From an uncultured Kordia sp. (GTDB lineage Bacteria > Bacteroidota > Bacteroidia > Flavobacteriales > Flavobacteriaceae): 64,000 nucleotides of DNA. Under the pieces are notes generated by a model. That model did no database searches and was not told the origin of the DNA. It was given only the letters and a program-made list of their open reading frames with translations. A program made the translations under genes and the position numbers. This document shows positions 36,587-45,111 of the stretch, piece by piece (the first letter of the stretch is position 1; each line of letters starts with the position of its first letter). The DNA is taken from positions 1 through 64,000 of the forward strand of contig NZ_CANLEA010000007.1 of assembly GCF_947489565.1 (NCBI RefSeq), given 5' to 3'.

Positions 36587-37864
36587 ATGGCTGTTATAGA
36601 ACAATTAACATCTCAGCAAGCAATTGAATTAGAAGACAAGTATGGAGCGCACAACTACCATCCATTACCAGTAGTATTGAGTAGAGGAGAAGGCGTGTAT
36701 GTTTGGGACGTAGAAGGAAAAAAATATTTTGATTTCCTTTCTGCTTACTCTGCAGTAAACCAAGGACATTGTCACCCAAAAATTGTCAATGCAATGACTT
36801 CGCAAGCACAAACGCTTAGCTTAACATCTCGTGCATTTTACAACGACATGTTAGGTCGCTATGAAAAATTTGCATCCGAATACTTTAACTTCGACAAGTT
36901 ATTACCAATGAATACAGGTGCAGAAGCGGTAGAAACTGCTTTAAAAATCTGTAGAAAATGGGCATATGAGAAAAAAGGAATCGCAGAAAATCAAGCAGAA
37001 ATCATTGTATGTGAAAACAATTTTCACGGAAGAACTACAACTATTATTTCATTTTCAAACGATCCAGTAGCACGTAAAAATTTCGGACCTTACACAGACG
37101 GATTCATCAAAATAGCATATGACAATCTAGAAGCATTGGAAACTGCGTTGAAAAACAATCCAAATGTAGCAGGATTCTTAGTAGAGCCAATTCAAGGTGA
37201 AGCTGGAGTATATGTGCCAACAGAAGGATATTTAGCAAAAGCAAAAGCCTTATGTGAAGCATACAATGTATTATTCATTGCCGATGAAGTACAAACAGGG
37301 ATTGCACGTACAGGACGTTTGTTAGCAACTTGTGGAAACTGTTCTTGTGAAAAGAAAAACTGTAGCGGAACACCAGACGTAAAACCAGATGTTTTAATCT
37401 TAGGAAAAGCATTATCTGGCGGAGCATATCCAGTATCTGCAGTATTAGCAAATGACGATATTATGAGTGTCATTCGTCCTGGAAATCACGGTTCAACTTT
37501 TGGAGGAAATCCAATTGCAGCCGCAGTAGCAATGGCAGCACTTGAAGTTGTAGAAGACGAATCGTTGGCAGAAAATGCTTTCCAATTAGGAGAATTATTC
37601 AGAAGCGAATTAAATAAATACATTGAAACAAGTAAAATTGTATCTTTAGTACGAGGAAGAGGATTGTTGAATGCAATTGTAATCAACGATTCTGAAGATA
37701 GTGATACTGCTTGGAATATTTGTATGGCATTACGCGACAATGGATTATTAGCAAAACCAACACATGGAAACATCATCCGTTTTGCGCCACCATTAGTAAT
37801 GACCAAAGAACAATTATTAGAATGTGTTGCTATTATCACAAAAACACTTAAAGAATTTGAATAG
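36587..37864 (+). CDS. rocD: Ornithine--oxo-acid transaminase
   Basis: PLP-dependent enzyme of 425 residues from the Met at 36587. The upstream ATG (36560) would add nine residues that are absent from the usual N-terminus. It moves the delta-amino group of ornithine to 2-oxoglutarate, linking arginine breakdown to proline and glutamate. The PLP lysine is Lys274 in [10 protein letters not shown], and [14 protein letters not shown] holds the PLP-ring Asp. Class-III aminotransferase motifs [12 protein letters not shown] and GSTFGGNPI are present. A Cys-rich insertion ([11 protein letters not shown]) just before the lysine strand is unusual and could bind metal. The DUF5362 gene overlaps the stop. 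Confidence 0.92.
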   Translation: MAVIEQLTSQQAIELEDKYGAHNYHPLPVVLSRGEGVYVWDVEGKKYFDFLSAYSAVNQGHCHPKIVNAMTSQAQTLSLTSRAFYNDMLGRYEKFASEYFNFDKLLPMNTGAEAVETALKICRKWAYEKKGIAENQAEIIVCENNFHGRTTTIISFSNDPVARKNFGPYTDGFIKIAYDNLEALETALKNNPNVAGFLVEPIQGEAGVYVPTEGYLAKAKALCEAYNVLFIADEVQTGIARTGRLLATCGNCSCEKKNCSGTPDVKPDVLILGKALSGGAYPVSAVLANDDIMSVIRPGNHGSTFGGNPIAAAVAMAALEVVEDESLAENAFQLGELFRSELNKYIETSKIVSLVRGRGLLNAIVINDSEDSDTAWNICMALRDNGLLAKPTHGNIIRFAPPLVMTKEQLLECVAIITKTLKEFE

Positions 37865-38319
37865 TGCCAATACGCAAACAAGATACTAACGTATTCGATA
37901 ACTTCGAATTACGATTAAACGAAAGCTCAAAGAAATTTCTACGCGAAACTTCAAAATGGGCTTTCGTGCTTTCTATCATTGGGTTTGTGTTATCAGGTTT
38001 TCTATTATTTGTAGGCATCTTTTCATTGATCTTTTTCAACGATGCCGCGACAGTTTTGGCAAGTTTGAGCGAATTGCCTCCGTATGCTTATTCCATCATT
38101 TACATGCTCATTGCGGTGATAAGTTTCTTTCCAGCATTATATTTATATACCTTTTCCAGGAAAATGAAAGTCGCTTTGTCAGAGAAAGATACAGAAGATT
38201 TAACTACAGCATTTTCCAAACTAAAATCATACTATAAGTTTTTAGTCTTAGCCATTATAAGTGTCGTCTTCGTAGCGATTTTAGGAATATTGTTTTTAAT
38301 TCTTTTAAGTAATTCGTAA
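37864..38319 (+). CDS. DUF5362 family membrane protein
   Basis: 151-residue membrane protein that starts at a GTG overlapping the rocD stop by one base (TAGTG), so it is translationally coupled to rocD. Three to four hydrophobic helices are visible (WAFVLSIIGFVLSGFLLFVG, YAYSIIYMLIAVISFFPALYLY, FLVLAIISVVFVAILGILFL). The N-terminal segment RKQDTNVFDNFELRLNESSKKFL is soluble. It matches the DUF5362 pattern common in Bacteroidota. No function is known, and the coupling to rocD may only reflect shared expression. Confidence 0.82.
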   Translation: MPIRKQDTNVFDNFELRLNESSKKFLRETSKWAFVLSIIGFVLSGFLLFVGIFSLIFFNDAATVLASLSELPPYAYSIIYMLIAVISFFPALYLYTFSRKMKVALSEKDTEDLTTAFSKLKSYYKFLVLAIISVVFVAILGILFLILLSNS

Positions 38320-38442
38320 AAAATTGATACTGCTAGAAAAATAACTTTTCTTTTATTGAAGCCTGAAATTTATCTTCACCACTTTCACATCACATTACAT
38401 AGTAGTTTTACACAAAAAAAATGGTGCTTATACAGAAAGTAC

Positions 38443-38450
38443 TATTTTTG
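38443..38450 (+). promoter_or_regulatory. -7 box upstream of the two-gene Smr transcript
   Basis: TATTTTTG matches TAnnTTTG 20 bases before the GTG start at 38471. The -33 element is unclear. Confidence 0.45.
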
Positions 38451-38470
38451 TATTTTAAAACTGTAGCAAC

Positions 38471-38719
38471 GTGAATTCTAAATATAAAACAGCAATTTAT
38501 TTCTTTATGGTATTTCTTGGAGGCGGATTATTGCTCTTTCGAGAAGATATAAAAGGTGAAACGCAAATCGTAGTAACGGTAATTGCTGTCTGCGTGATGA
38601 TGTTTGGCTTGTACAAAGTAACTTCTAGTCAAATGTCCAATCAAAAAAAAGAATACAATGATCAAGAATATTTTAACAGAGAAAAATATTCGCAACAAGA
38701 AGAACTAGAAGAAGAGTAA
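38471..38719 (+). CDS. Small membrane protein
   Basis: 82-residue protein that starts with GTG. Two hydrophobic helices (AIYFFMVFLGGGLLLFR and TQIVVTVIAVCVMMFGLYKV) are followed by a polar C-terminal tail with repeated Gln/Asn/Glu (NQKKEYNDQEYFNREKYSQQEE). The Smr-domain gene follows 12 bases later, so the two share a transcript. No family is recognised. A -7 box (38443-38450) supports transcription starting just upstream. Confidence 0.75.
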   Translation: MNSKYKTAIYFFMVFLGGGLLLFREDIKGETQIVVTVIAVCVMMFGLYKVTSSQMSNQKKEYNDQEYFNREKYSQQEELEEE

Positions 38720-38731
38720 AGAAGAAGTATA

Positions 38732-39286
38732 ATGAGTTTTCAAGTAGGAGATAAAGTAGAAACAATTGATGATGTGCTTGCAGGAGTTGTGCAAGCTGTA
38801 AACGGAACAACAATTACGATTGAAACAAATGAAGGTTTTCCGTTAACATTTGAAGCTTCCGAATTGGTGAAAGTGTCAGTTGATGAAATTTCACGCGAAC
38901 TATCCAATCAAAAAATATACAGTGCACTTCAAGAGAAGGAAGCTGCAAAAAAGCCAAAACGTACGCTAGAGAAAACGCGAAAAGAACGTGTAGAAAACGT
39001 TATGGAAGTCGATTTGCATATTCATCAATTAACGAAATCAAGCAAAGGCATGAGCAATTATGAAATGTTGGAGTTGCAAACAAATACTGCAAAACGACAA
39101 TTGGAATTTGCCATTAGAAAACGCATTCCGAAAGTAGTTTTTATTCACGGAGTTGGCGCAGGTGTATTGCGAGAAGAATTGGAATATTTATTTCGCCGTT
39201 ACGACAATGTAAAATATTACGATGCTAATTACCAAAAATATGGTTTAGGCGCAACCGAAGTCTATATTTACCAGAATCCGAAGTAA
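38732..39286 (+). CDS. Smr (MutS2 C-terminal) domain nuclease-like protein
   Basis: 184 residues. The N-terminal ~60 residues form a small beta domain of the DUF2027/KOW type (FQVGDKVETIDDVLAGVVQAV). Residues ~95-184 are the Smr domain, with the motifs DLHIHQLTKSSKGM (the LDLH-like motif) and IHGVGAGVLREEL (the HGxGxGxLR motif). Smr domains nick or bind nucleic acids; here the role in DNA or RNA repair is not determined. The gene lies in an operon with the small membrane protein before it, and starts 12 bases after that gene. Confidence 0.88.
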   Translation: MSFQVGDKVETIDDVLAGVVQAVNGTTITIETNEGFPLTFEASELVKVSVDEISRELSNQKIYSALQEKEAAKKPKRTLEKTRKERVENVMEVDLHIHQLTKSSKGMSNYEMLELQTNTAKRQLEFAIRKRIPKVVFIHGVGAGVLREELEYLFRRYDNVKYYDANYQKYGLGATEVYIYQNPK

Positions 39287-39310
39287 TTTTTTTAAAGTTT
39301 AGTTCTCATC

Positions 39311-39697
39311 ATGAAAAAATACATTTCCATACTATTTATCGTATTCATCATACACATTTCTTGTACACCAACAAAGAGTGATAAACAATTGAAAATTGAA
39401 CACTTTCAATCGGAAATGAAAAGGATAAATGATTCTTCACTATATTATTTTGACAAAGGAATCAAATTGCTCGAAGAAGGTGTGCATCCAAATGTAATAT
39501 CAGCTCGAATTAATGGAAAACTAACCTATTATAAAACTGAAATTAACATCAGATCAAGAGGTTTTAAAACGATTGCAAAAAAGTTGAATCTTTCAGAGAA
39601 AGAATATGATAAGGTTTTTGAAGAACTCGGAGAAATCTTCCAATCCAGTCGCGAAAAATTTAAATATCTGACTGAAAACGGAGTAAAAATCAATTAA
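39311..39697 (+). CDS. Hypothetical lipoprotein
   Basis: 128-residue lipoprotein with signal peptide and lipobox (FIVFIIHISC, Cys near residue 18). The mature part is helical and charged (KQLKIEHFQSEMKRINDSSL ... FEELGEIFQSSREKFKYL). It follows the Smr gene by 24 bases and could be part of the same transcript. No family is recognised. Confidence 0.7.
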   Translation: MKKYISILFIVFIIHISCTPTKSDKQLKIEHFQSEMKRINDSSLYYFDKGIKLLEEGVHPNVISARINGKLTYYKTEINIRSRGFKTIAKKLNLSEKEYDKVFEELGEIFQSSREKFKYLTENGVKIN

Positions 39698-39718
39698 TAA
39701 TTTCCTTCTAAAATTTTA

Positions 39719-40234
39719 TTATAACGTAGTTTCAAATTCGCCATACGGAAATTCATTATAGCGTACATCTTGTCCGTTATCACCTGTAAACACTACATTT
39801 GTTAGTAAAATGGTATGCTTATAACCTGTTAATGTAGTTCCTTCTATAACTTCTTCAGTAATCACTTCTACCGAACCAGAAACTGCCGTATATTCTAAAG
39901 TAATAGCAATGTCTGAAGGTAATTCGTCACAAAAATAACCGCTAGTAATATTGCTTTCAAAGCTTCTATAAAAACAAGAGGATTCACTATTTAATGGACT
40001 TACTCTAGGCGTATCTGTATCTTCGGTAACTTCATTGATCAGCAAATCATTAGGAACTTCCAAAATCAAGGTTTCTGCACTATTAATCTTAAACAGTAAT
40101 GTAACTCCAGATGCTGTTGAGCAAGCGTCTACAGTAGCACTGGTTGTCAAATCAATTTCATCTAAAGTTAAATCTCCATCATCACAACTAAAAAAAGTAA
40201 ATGCGAGTACAAAAAGTAGTACTATTTTCTTCAT
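39719..40234 (-). CDS. Hypothetical lipoprotein
   Basis: 171 residues from the Met at 40234. The frame extends upstream to 40303 but only this Met gives the lipoprotein signal KKIVLLFVLAFTFFSC with Cys17. The mature part is beta- and Thr-rich with several Cys (VDACSTASG, SSCFYRSFE, GYFCDEL), as in small secreted adhesin-like or DUF-type envelope proteins. No family is assigned. It is convergent with the lipoprotein gene on its left and divergent from the cysteine desulfurase gene on its right. Confidence 0.72.
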   Translation of the reverse strand: MKKIVLLFVLAFTFFSCDDGDLTLDEIDLTTSATVDACSTASGVTLLFKINSAETLILEVPNDLLINEVTEDTDTPRVSPLNSESSCFYRSFESNITSGYFCDELPSDIAITLEYTAVSGSVEVITEEVIEGTTLTGYKHTILLTNVVFTGDNGQDVRYNEFPYGEFETTL

Positions 40235-40308
40235 AAAGGTACAATTATAATTTTCCGTCAAATTTGTAAACAAATGTATTAAGAAAACTCTATTTATATC
40301 CAAACTTA

Positions 40309-40338
40309 TTGTTAATAATTTTATTTCTTCTATTTTTG
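40309..40338 (+). promoter_or_regulatory. Promoter of the cysteine desulfurase gene
   Basis: TTG at 40309-40311, 19 bases, then TATTTTTG at 40331-40338. This is a full match to the Bacteroidota sigma-ABfr consensus TTG-N19-TAnnTTTG and the clearest promoter in the window. The predicted transcription start is near 40344, 34 bases before the ATG. Confidence 0.75.
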
Positions 40339-40377
40339 TTCATCTATTAAGCCAACCCTATTTACAAACATAACTAA

Positions 40378-41526
40378 ATGAAAAACGTATATTTTGATAG
40401 TGCAGCCACGACGCAAATTCGACCAGAAGTTGTAGAGCGTATTAAGAAAGCATTAGAAGAGAATTTTGGGAATCCATCTTCGACGCACAGTTACGGACGC
40501 TCGTCCAAAACGCTTATTGAAACGGCACGTAAAACCATTGCAAAATATTTAAATGCTTCTCCTCAGGAAATTATTTTTACTTCTGGAGGAACGGAAGCCG
40601 ATAATATGGCATTGCGTTGTTCCGTGAGAGATTTAGGTGTTACCACAATTATTACGTCTCCAATTGAGCATCATGCCGTATTACATACCGTAGAACAATT
40701 GCGTGTAGAAAGCGATATAAAAGTTGCGTATGTAAAATTGCAATCTTGCGGAACACCTGATTATGAGGATTTAGAAGCATTGTTGAAAGCGGATAACTCT
40801 AAGAAATTAGTGAGTTTAATGCACGTAAATAATGAAATTGGAAACCTTTTAGATGTAGATAAAGTAGCTGGTATTTGCAAAGAATACGGCGCATTATTTC
40901 ATTCAGATACGGTACAATCTATCGGACATTTTGATTGGGATTTACAAAAAACACCAGTCGATTTTATGGCAGCTGCGGCACATAAATTTCACGGACCTAA
41001 AGGAATTGGATTTGCATTTATCCGAAAAGATTCTGGATTAAAACCTTTAATTTTTGGAGGATCGCAAGAACGCGGATTCAGAGCAGGAACCGAAGCTGTA
41101 CACAATGTTGTAGGTTTAGAAGAAGCATTTCGATTGGCGTATGACAATTTGGAAGAAGAAAAAAGCTATGTAGAAGGATTGAAATCATACTTCATGGAGG
41201 AACTTAAAAAAGTATTGCCAGAAGTCAAATTCAACGGAAACTGTCATGAAACAACCAAAAGTACCTATACATTGATCAATGTTTGTTTGCCATTCGATCA
41301 GCAAAAAGCATTAATGTTATTATTTCATATGGACTTAAAAGGAATTGCTTGTTCCAAAGGAAGTGCTTGCCAATCTGGAAGCAGCAAAGGTTCGCATGTA
41401 TTAAGAGCTATTTTGAGTGATGAAGATTTAGAAAAGCCATCGTTGCGTTTTTCATTCTCTAAATTCAATACCAAAGAAGAAATTGATTATGTAGTACAGA
41501 CATTACACGAATATGCAAATTCGTAA
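40378..41526 (+). CDS. Cysteine desulfurase (NifS/IscS family)
   Basis: 382-residue PLP enzyme that takes sulfur from cysteine for Fe-S clusters and thio-modified cofactors. The PLP lysine is Lys203 (AAAHKFHGPKG). The catalytic cysteine is Cys331 on the mobile loop GSACQSGSSKG, a NifS/IscS group I type loop. TSGGTEADNMAL, SPIEHHAVLH and FGGSQERGFRAGTE are family signatures. There are no iscU, iscA or sufBCD genes nearby, so the sulfur acceptor is elsewhere. The promoter at 40309 and a hairpin terminator at 41559 make it a single-gene unit. Confidence 0.93.
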   Translation: MKNVYFDSAATTQIRPEVVERIKKALEENFGNPSSTHSYGRSSKTLIETARKTIAKYLNASPQEIIFTSGGTEADNMALRCSVRDLGVTTIITSPIEHHAVLHTVEQLRVESDIKVAYVKLQSCGTPDYEDLEALLKADNSKKLVSLMHVNNEIGNLLDVDKVAGICKEYGALFHSDTVQSIGHFDWDLQKTPVDFMAAAAHKFHGPKGIGFAFIRKDSGLKPLIFGGSQERGFRAGTEAVHNVVGLEEAFRLAYDNLEEEKSYVEGLKSYFMEELKKVLPEVKFNGNCHETTKSTYTLINVCLPFDQQKALMLLFHMDLKGIACSKGSACQSGSSKGSHVLRAILSDEDLEKPSLRFSFSKFNTKEEIDYVVQTLHEYANS

Positions 41527-41558
41527 TCTGAACTTATCTAATACATAACAAAATACCG

Positions 41559-41589
41559 AAAGCGAATTCAGAAATGGATTCGCTTTTTT
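41559..41589 (+). terminator. Terminator of the cysteine desulfurase gene
   Basis: AAAGCGAAT (41559-41567) pairs with ATTCGCTTT (41578-41586), followed by T, 32 bases after the stop. Confidence 0.8.
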
Positions 41590-41663
41590 ATTTGAAATAG
41601 ACTGAAGTTTTAGCTCTTTTTTCTAACTTTATCACCTAATAACTACTACTAATTTGAACAAAA

Positions 41664-42224
41664 ATGTGTCGATACGGATTTCATGATTACAAACCACATT
41701 ACGCTTGTTTTGAATGTCGAAAAACATTTAAAAGAAGATTTCTTATTGATATAAATAAGGGTTCAAGAGAGTTTGAATCGCAACCGTACAAATGTCCTGA
41801 ATGTGGTGGAATGACCGCAAATATGGGCTTAGATTTTGAATCGCCAAAAAAGTCTGATTTGAAAGCGTGGAACCACGTAAAAGATCTTTATAAAACAGGA
41901 ATTACATTTCATTCTTGCGGATGTTCTGGTCCTGGTTATATTCCAAGAGATACATCTACGCTGATTGACTTTCTGAATGAAAAAAGGGAAACCTATATTG
42001 AACATCTGCGTTTTTGGATGACAAGAATAGAACCACAGACTGAAAGTGAAAAAAATAGAGACCAAAAAAAGAACAGTCATTTCTTATACAGATTGCCCGC
42101 TGAATATGAAACAGGAACAAAAAAGAACAAAAAAACGGATCTAAAAAAAGCGGTGGAATATTGGACTGAAAAGGTGAATGAAGTAGAAAAAAATATAGAG
42201 GAAATTACGAACAGCAATGCATAA
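41664..42224 (+). CDS. Hypothetical zinc-ribbon protein
   Basis: 186-residue soluble protein with a zinc-ribbon-like N-terminus: YACFECRKTFKRR supplies one CxxC pair and YKCPECGGMTANM the second. A third Cys cluster occurs in FHSCGCSGPGYIPR. The second half is helical and rich in Lys and Glu (KKAVEYWTEKVNEVEKNIEEI). The layout suggests nucleic-acid or protein binding. No family is assigned. The gene is separated by 97 bases from the next gene and probably stands alone. Confidence 0.7.
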   Translation: MCRYGFHDYKPHYACFECRKTFKRRFLIDINKGSREFESQPYKCPECGGMTANMGLDFESPKKSDLKAWNHVKDLYKTGITFHSCGCSGPGYIPRDTSTLIDFLNEKRETYIEHLRFWMTRIEPQTESEKNRDQKKNSHFLYRLPAEYETGTKKNKKTDLKKAVEYWTEKVNEVEKNIEEITNSNA

Positions 42225-42321
42225 CAACAATTTTAAGTAGCGCTGGCACTAATTATATTTAATAATATCTTTATATTGAAACACCAATCAGAAACTAGGC
42301 TTTTAAAATGCCGAACCTAAA

Positions 42322-44154
42322 ATGATTAAATCTATTGCATCCCATCCGGAACGTATCAGAATTATATACATTCTTACGCTGGTCATTGGTTTTTTTGTGA
42401 TTTACAGTACTATTTTTGACGAAAAGGTAAGTCTAGGTGGCGACAATGCAAACTATTATATTTTGGGAAACTCCTTAGCGAATGGCGAAGGATATACCAA
42501 CATTCAACATATTGAAAAAGAAGCACATTATCATTATCCGCCAGGATATCCAGTACTTATTGCTGCTGTAGCCACAGTATTTTCAAACGATATTATAGCC
42601 ATAAAAATACTAAACGGCGTATTTCTTTTAGGCGCTATTTTATTATTGTTTTTTATCGTAAAACGACTTTCGGAAAATGATCATATTGCTTTTGCAGCAA
42701 GTTTACTTACACTACTGAATTACCATATTTTAGAGTATTCTACGATTATGATGAGTGAAATTCCGTTTCTGTTTTTCTCCTTATTATGTATTTGGCTTTT
42801 CTTAAAAATAGACTTCTCAAAACCTATTTTTAAAAATTGGCTTTTCTTTTTAATGCTACTGTGTTTAGTATTTTCATTCTACATTCGTTCAGTCGGATTG
42901 GCGTTATTAGTAAGCATGGTTTGCAGTTTAGGATCTAAAAAACAGTGGAAATACGCCATGACTTTGATGGGAGGTTTTATCATACTATACCTGCCTTGGA
43001 TGATCCGAAATATGAATGCGGTTGGAAATACGTATGTATCTCAATTATCATTGAAAAATCCGTATCAACCTGAATTAGGACAAGCAAATATTATAGATAT
43101 CTGTTCCCGAGTTTTTCGAAACCTTGAACGTTATATTGCCATAGAAATACCGTCTGGACTAATTTCTTCTAAAGAAATAGTGTATAAAGATTTGTCTATC
43201 TCAATTGCTGAATGGTTTTTAGGTTTTTTTATTTTGGGAACGATTGCTTTCGGAATTTACAGATTAAAAAAATACAGAACCTTTATAGTATTCTACATGT
43301 TGGCTTTTTTCGGATTGCTCATGGTTTGGCCAAGCGTTTGGTTTGGAACACGCTTTTTAGTACCACTCATTCCGCTTTGTATGTTTCTACTCATTTTTGG
43401 ATTGATAGAATTCTTAAGCTTGCTTCAAATAAAAATGTTGCCAAAACAAACAACATCATTAGTACCAATAGTGGTAGTCGTATTGTTAATTTTTTGGTCT
43501 TTTTTCTACGGAAGTAATTCTATTTCAAAACTGCGAGAACAAGCAAACAGTGATTATGCTGATAATTATAAAAACTATTTTGCTTTGGCGGAATGGATCC
43601 ATAAAAATGCTGCTGACGATGCTATTACAGTAACTCGAAAGGAAGGATTGTTCTATCTCTTCTCAAAAAAGAAGGTGACAAATTATCAAAAAACACTTGA
43701 TAGAGAAGCACAAATTGAATACTTAAAACAAAAAAATATTAGCTACGTAGTAGTAGAACAATTAGGCTATTCTACGACAAGTAAATATTTAGTGCCTGCG
43801 ATAGATCGGTATCCAAACAAATTTAAAACCATCTTACAACTACCAAATCCAAATACCTATTTGATGAAATTTGAGCCAGAACTAGGATATTGGGGCGATT
43901 GGAAAGATGAAAAAAGAAATGGTTTTGGAAATTATCTTTGGAAAGATGGTCAAAAATATTCAGGTCAGTGGAAAAATGATGTGCGACACGGAAAAGGAAC
44001 AGTATATTTTAACAATGGGGAAAGTTTGGAAGGAAGCTGGGAAAACGGCAAACTAAATGGAAAAGCCGTAAAAAGAGATGCAAATGGTGTCATTATCGAG
44101 AAAAGTATGTATAAAGACAATGCAAAAATTGAAGTGATCAATGAAAGTAACTAA
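42322..44154 (+). CDS. GT39-type membrane glycosyltransferase with C-terminal MORN repeats
   Basis: 610-residue protein. Residues ~1-390 hold about ten hydrophobic helices of the PMT/ArnT-type (GT-C fold) transferases, which take sugar from a lipid carrier on the outer leaflet. The first loop carries GGDNANYYILGNSLANGEGY, with the acidic pair expected there. The periplasmic part is followed by three MORN-like repeats from ~523 to 592 (YWGDWKDEKRNGFGN, YSGQWKNDVRHGKGTVYF, LEGSWENGKLNGKAV). This fusion is unusual. It overlaps the next gene, a DPM1-like transferase, by 14 bases; the pair fits making a lipid-linked sugar and using it. Confidence 0.85.
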   Translation: MIKSIASHPERIRIIYILTLVIGFFVIYSTIFDEKVSLGGDNANYYILGNSLANGEGYTNIQHIEKEAHYHYPPGYPVLIAAVATVFSNDIIAIKILNGVFLLGAILLLFFIVKRLSENDHIAFAASLLTLLNYHILEYSTIMMSEIPFLFFSLLCIWLFLKIDFSKPIFKNWLFFLMLLCLVFSFYIRSVGLALLVSMVCSLGSKKQWKYAMTLMGGFIILYLPWMIRNMNAVGNTYVSQLSLKNPYQPELGQANIIDICSRVFRNLERYIAIEIPSGLISSKEIVYKDLSISIAEWFLGFFILGTIAFGIYRLKKYRTFIVFYMLAFFGLLMVWPSVWFGTRFLVPLIPLCMFLLIFGLIEFLSLLQIKMLPKQTTSLVPIVVVVLLIFWSFFYGSNSISKLREQANSDYADNYKNYFALAEWIHKNAADDAITVTRKEGLFYLFSKKKVTNYQKTLDREAQIEYLKQKNISYVVVEQLGYSTTSKYLVPAIDRYPNKFKTILQLPNPNTYLMKFEPELGYWGDWKDEKRNGFGNYLWKDGQKYSGQWKNDVRHGKGTVYFNNGESLEGSWENGKLNGKAVKRDANGVIIEKSMYKDNAKIEVINESN

Positions 44155-44866
44155 ACTCTCCATCATCATCCCGGTTTACAATGAAGCTGCTACAGTTCGG
44201 TTAATTTTAGACAAGATCAAAGCGGTGCAATTGATCCAGAATATTGAAAAAGAACTCATTATAGTCGATGATGGTTCGCAAGATGATTCAAAGAAATTGG
44301 TGCAGACTTTCCTTAAAGAAAATCCATCAGTAACGATAAAATTCTACGAACACGAAAAAAACCAAGGAAAAGGCGCTTCCATAGCAACCGGAATTTCCAA
44401 AGCTACAGGTGAATGTCTTATCATACAAGATGCGGATTTAGAATACAATCCAGAAGAATACAATTTGCTTTTACAACCTATACTAAAAGGAGATGCCGAT
44501 GTGGTATATGGTTCCCGTTTTCTAAACAAAAAAGAAAAACGAACGTCTTATTTTTGGCATTACAATGCGAATAAGTTTTTGACTTTTCTCTCGAACCTAT
44601 TTTCAGGTTTGAAACTTACAGATATGGAAACCTGTTACAAGTTACTCAATACAGAAATGATGCAATCCATTACGATTACAGAGAAACGTTTTGGTTTTGA
44701 ACCAGAAATCACGGCGAAAATATCCAGAATCAAAGGAATTCGTTTGCAAGAAGTTCCTATTTCTTATGAAAGTCGAAGATACAACGAAGGAAAAAAAATT
44801 GGTTGGAAAGACGGCGTAAGAGCTATGTATTGTATTTTGAAATATGGTTTGTTTCGAATGAATTGA
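44141..44866 (+). CDS. GT2 family glycosyltransferase (polyprenyl-phosphate sugar synthase type)
   Basis: 241-residue GT-A fold enzyme similar to dolichyl/polyprenyl-phosphate mannose or glucose synthases. The nucleotide-sugar motifs are IIPVYNEAATV at the start, VDDGSQDDS (43-51) and QDADLEYNP with the metal-binding Asp97/Asp99. There are no membrane helices in the N-terminal part, as in DPM1-type soluble enzymes. It probably makes the lipid-linked sugar donor used by the upstream membrane transferase, whose gene it overlaps by 14 bases. The last ~115 bases are duplicated at 46347 in decayed form. Confidence 0.9.
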   Translation: MKVTKLSIIIPVYNEAATVRLILDKIKAVQLIQNIEKELIIVDDGSQDDSKKLVQTFLKENPSVTIKFYEHEKNQGKGASIATGISKATGECLIIQDADLEYNPEEYNLLLQPILKGDADVVYGSRFLNKKEKRTSYFWHYNANKFLTFLSNLFSGLKLTDMETCYKLLNTEMMQSITITEKRFGFEPEITAKISRIKGIRLQEVPISYESRRYNEGKKIGWKDGVRAMYCILKYGLFRMN

Positions 44867-44928
44867 CTCTAAGTACTCAAAAATAGAAAGAGCGTTTCTA
44901 TCGCTTTATTTTTACATCTATCAATACG

Positions 44929-45097
44929 CTACCAATAAGTAGTATAGCAGTTCAAATTGTAAATGTAACTTTCAAAACCTTCTCTTTGTTTATCACATAA
45001 TTCTCTTTGCTTTAATTTTTCCAAGAGTGCTGTAAACATTTCAAAGGTTTTGATTTCTGTTTTTTTATTGATTTTAGAAAGCTGTTTGTTTTGCTAA
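44929..45097 (-). pseudogene. Possible short gene or C-terminal remnant
   Basis: An open minus-strand stretch of about 55 codons ends in TAG at 44931-44929. It reads NKQLSKINKKTEIKTFEMF, then TALLEKLKQRELCDKQREGFE and YIYNLNCYTTYW. It has no stop for its whole length and a natural helical composition. Only an internal ATG (MFTALLEK) is available, giving 36 residues. It is either a very small gene downstream of 45112 or the remnant of a larger one. Confidence 0.35.
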
Positions 45098-45111
45098 TTA
45101 ATTTACACCGA

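Noticed and set aside
44881-44915. AAAGAGCG..CGCTTTATTTTT hairpin after the GT2 gene
   Set aside because: The stem is short with a mismatch, so I do not list it as a terminator even though a weak one may exist here.
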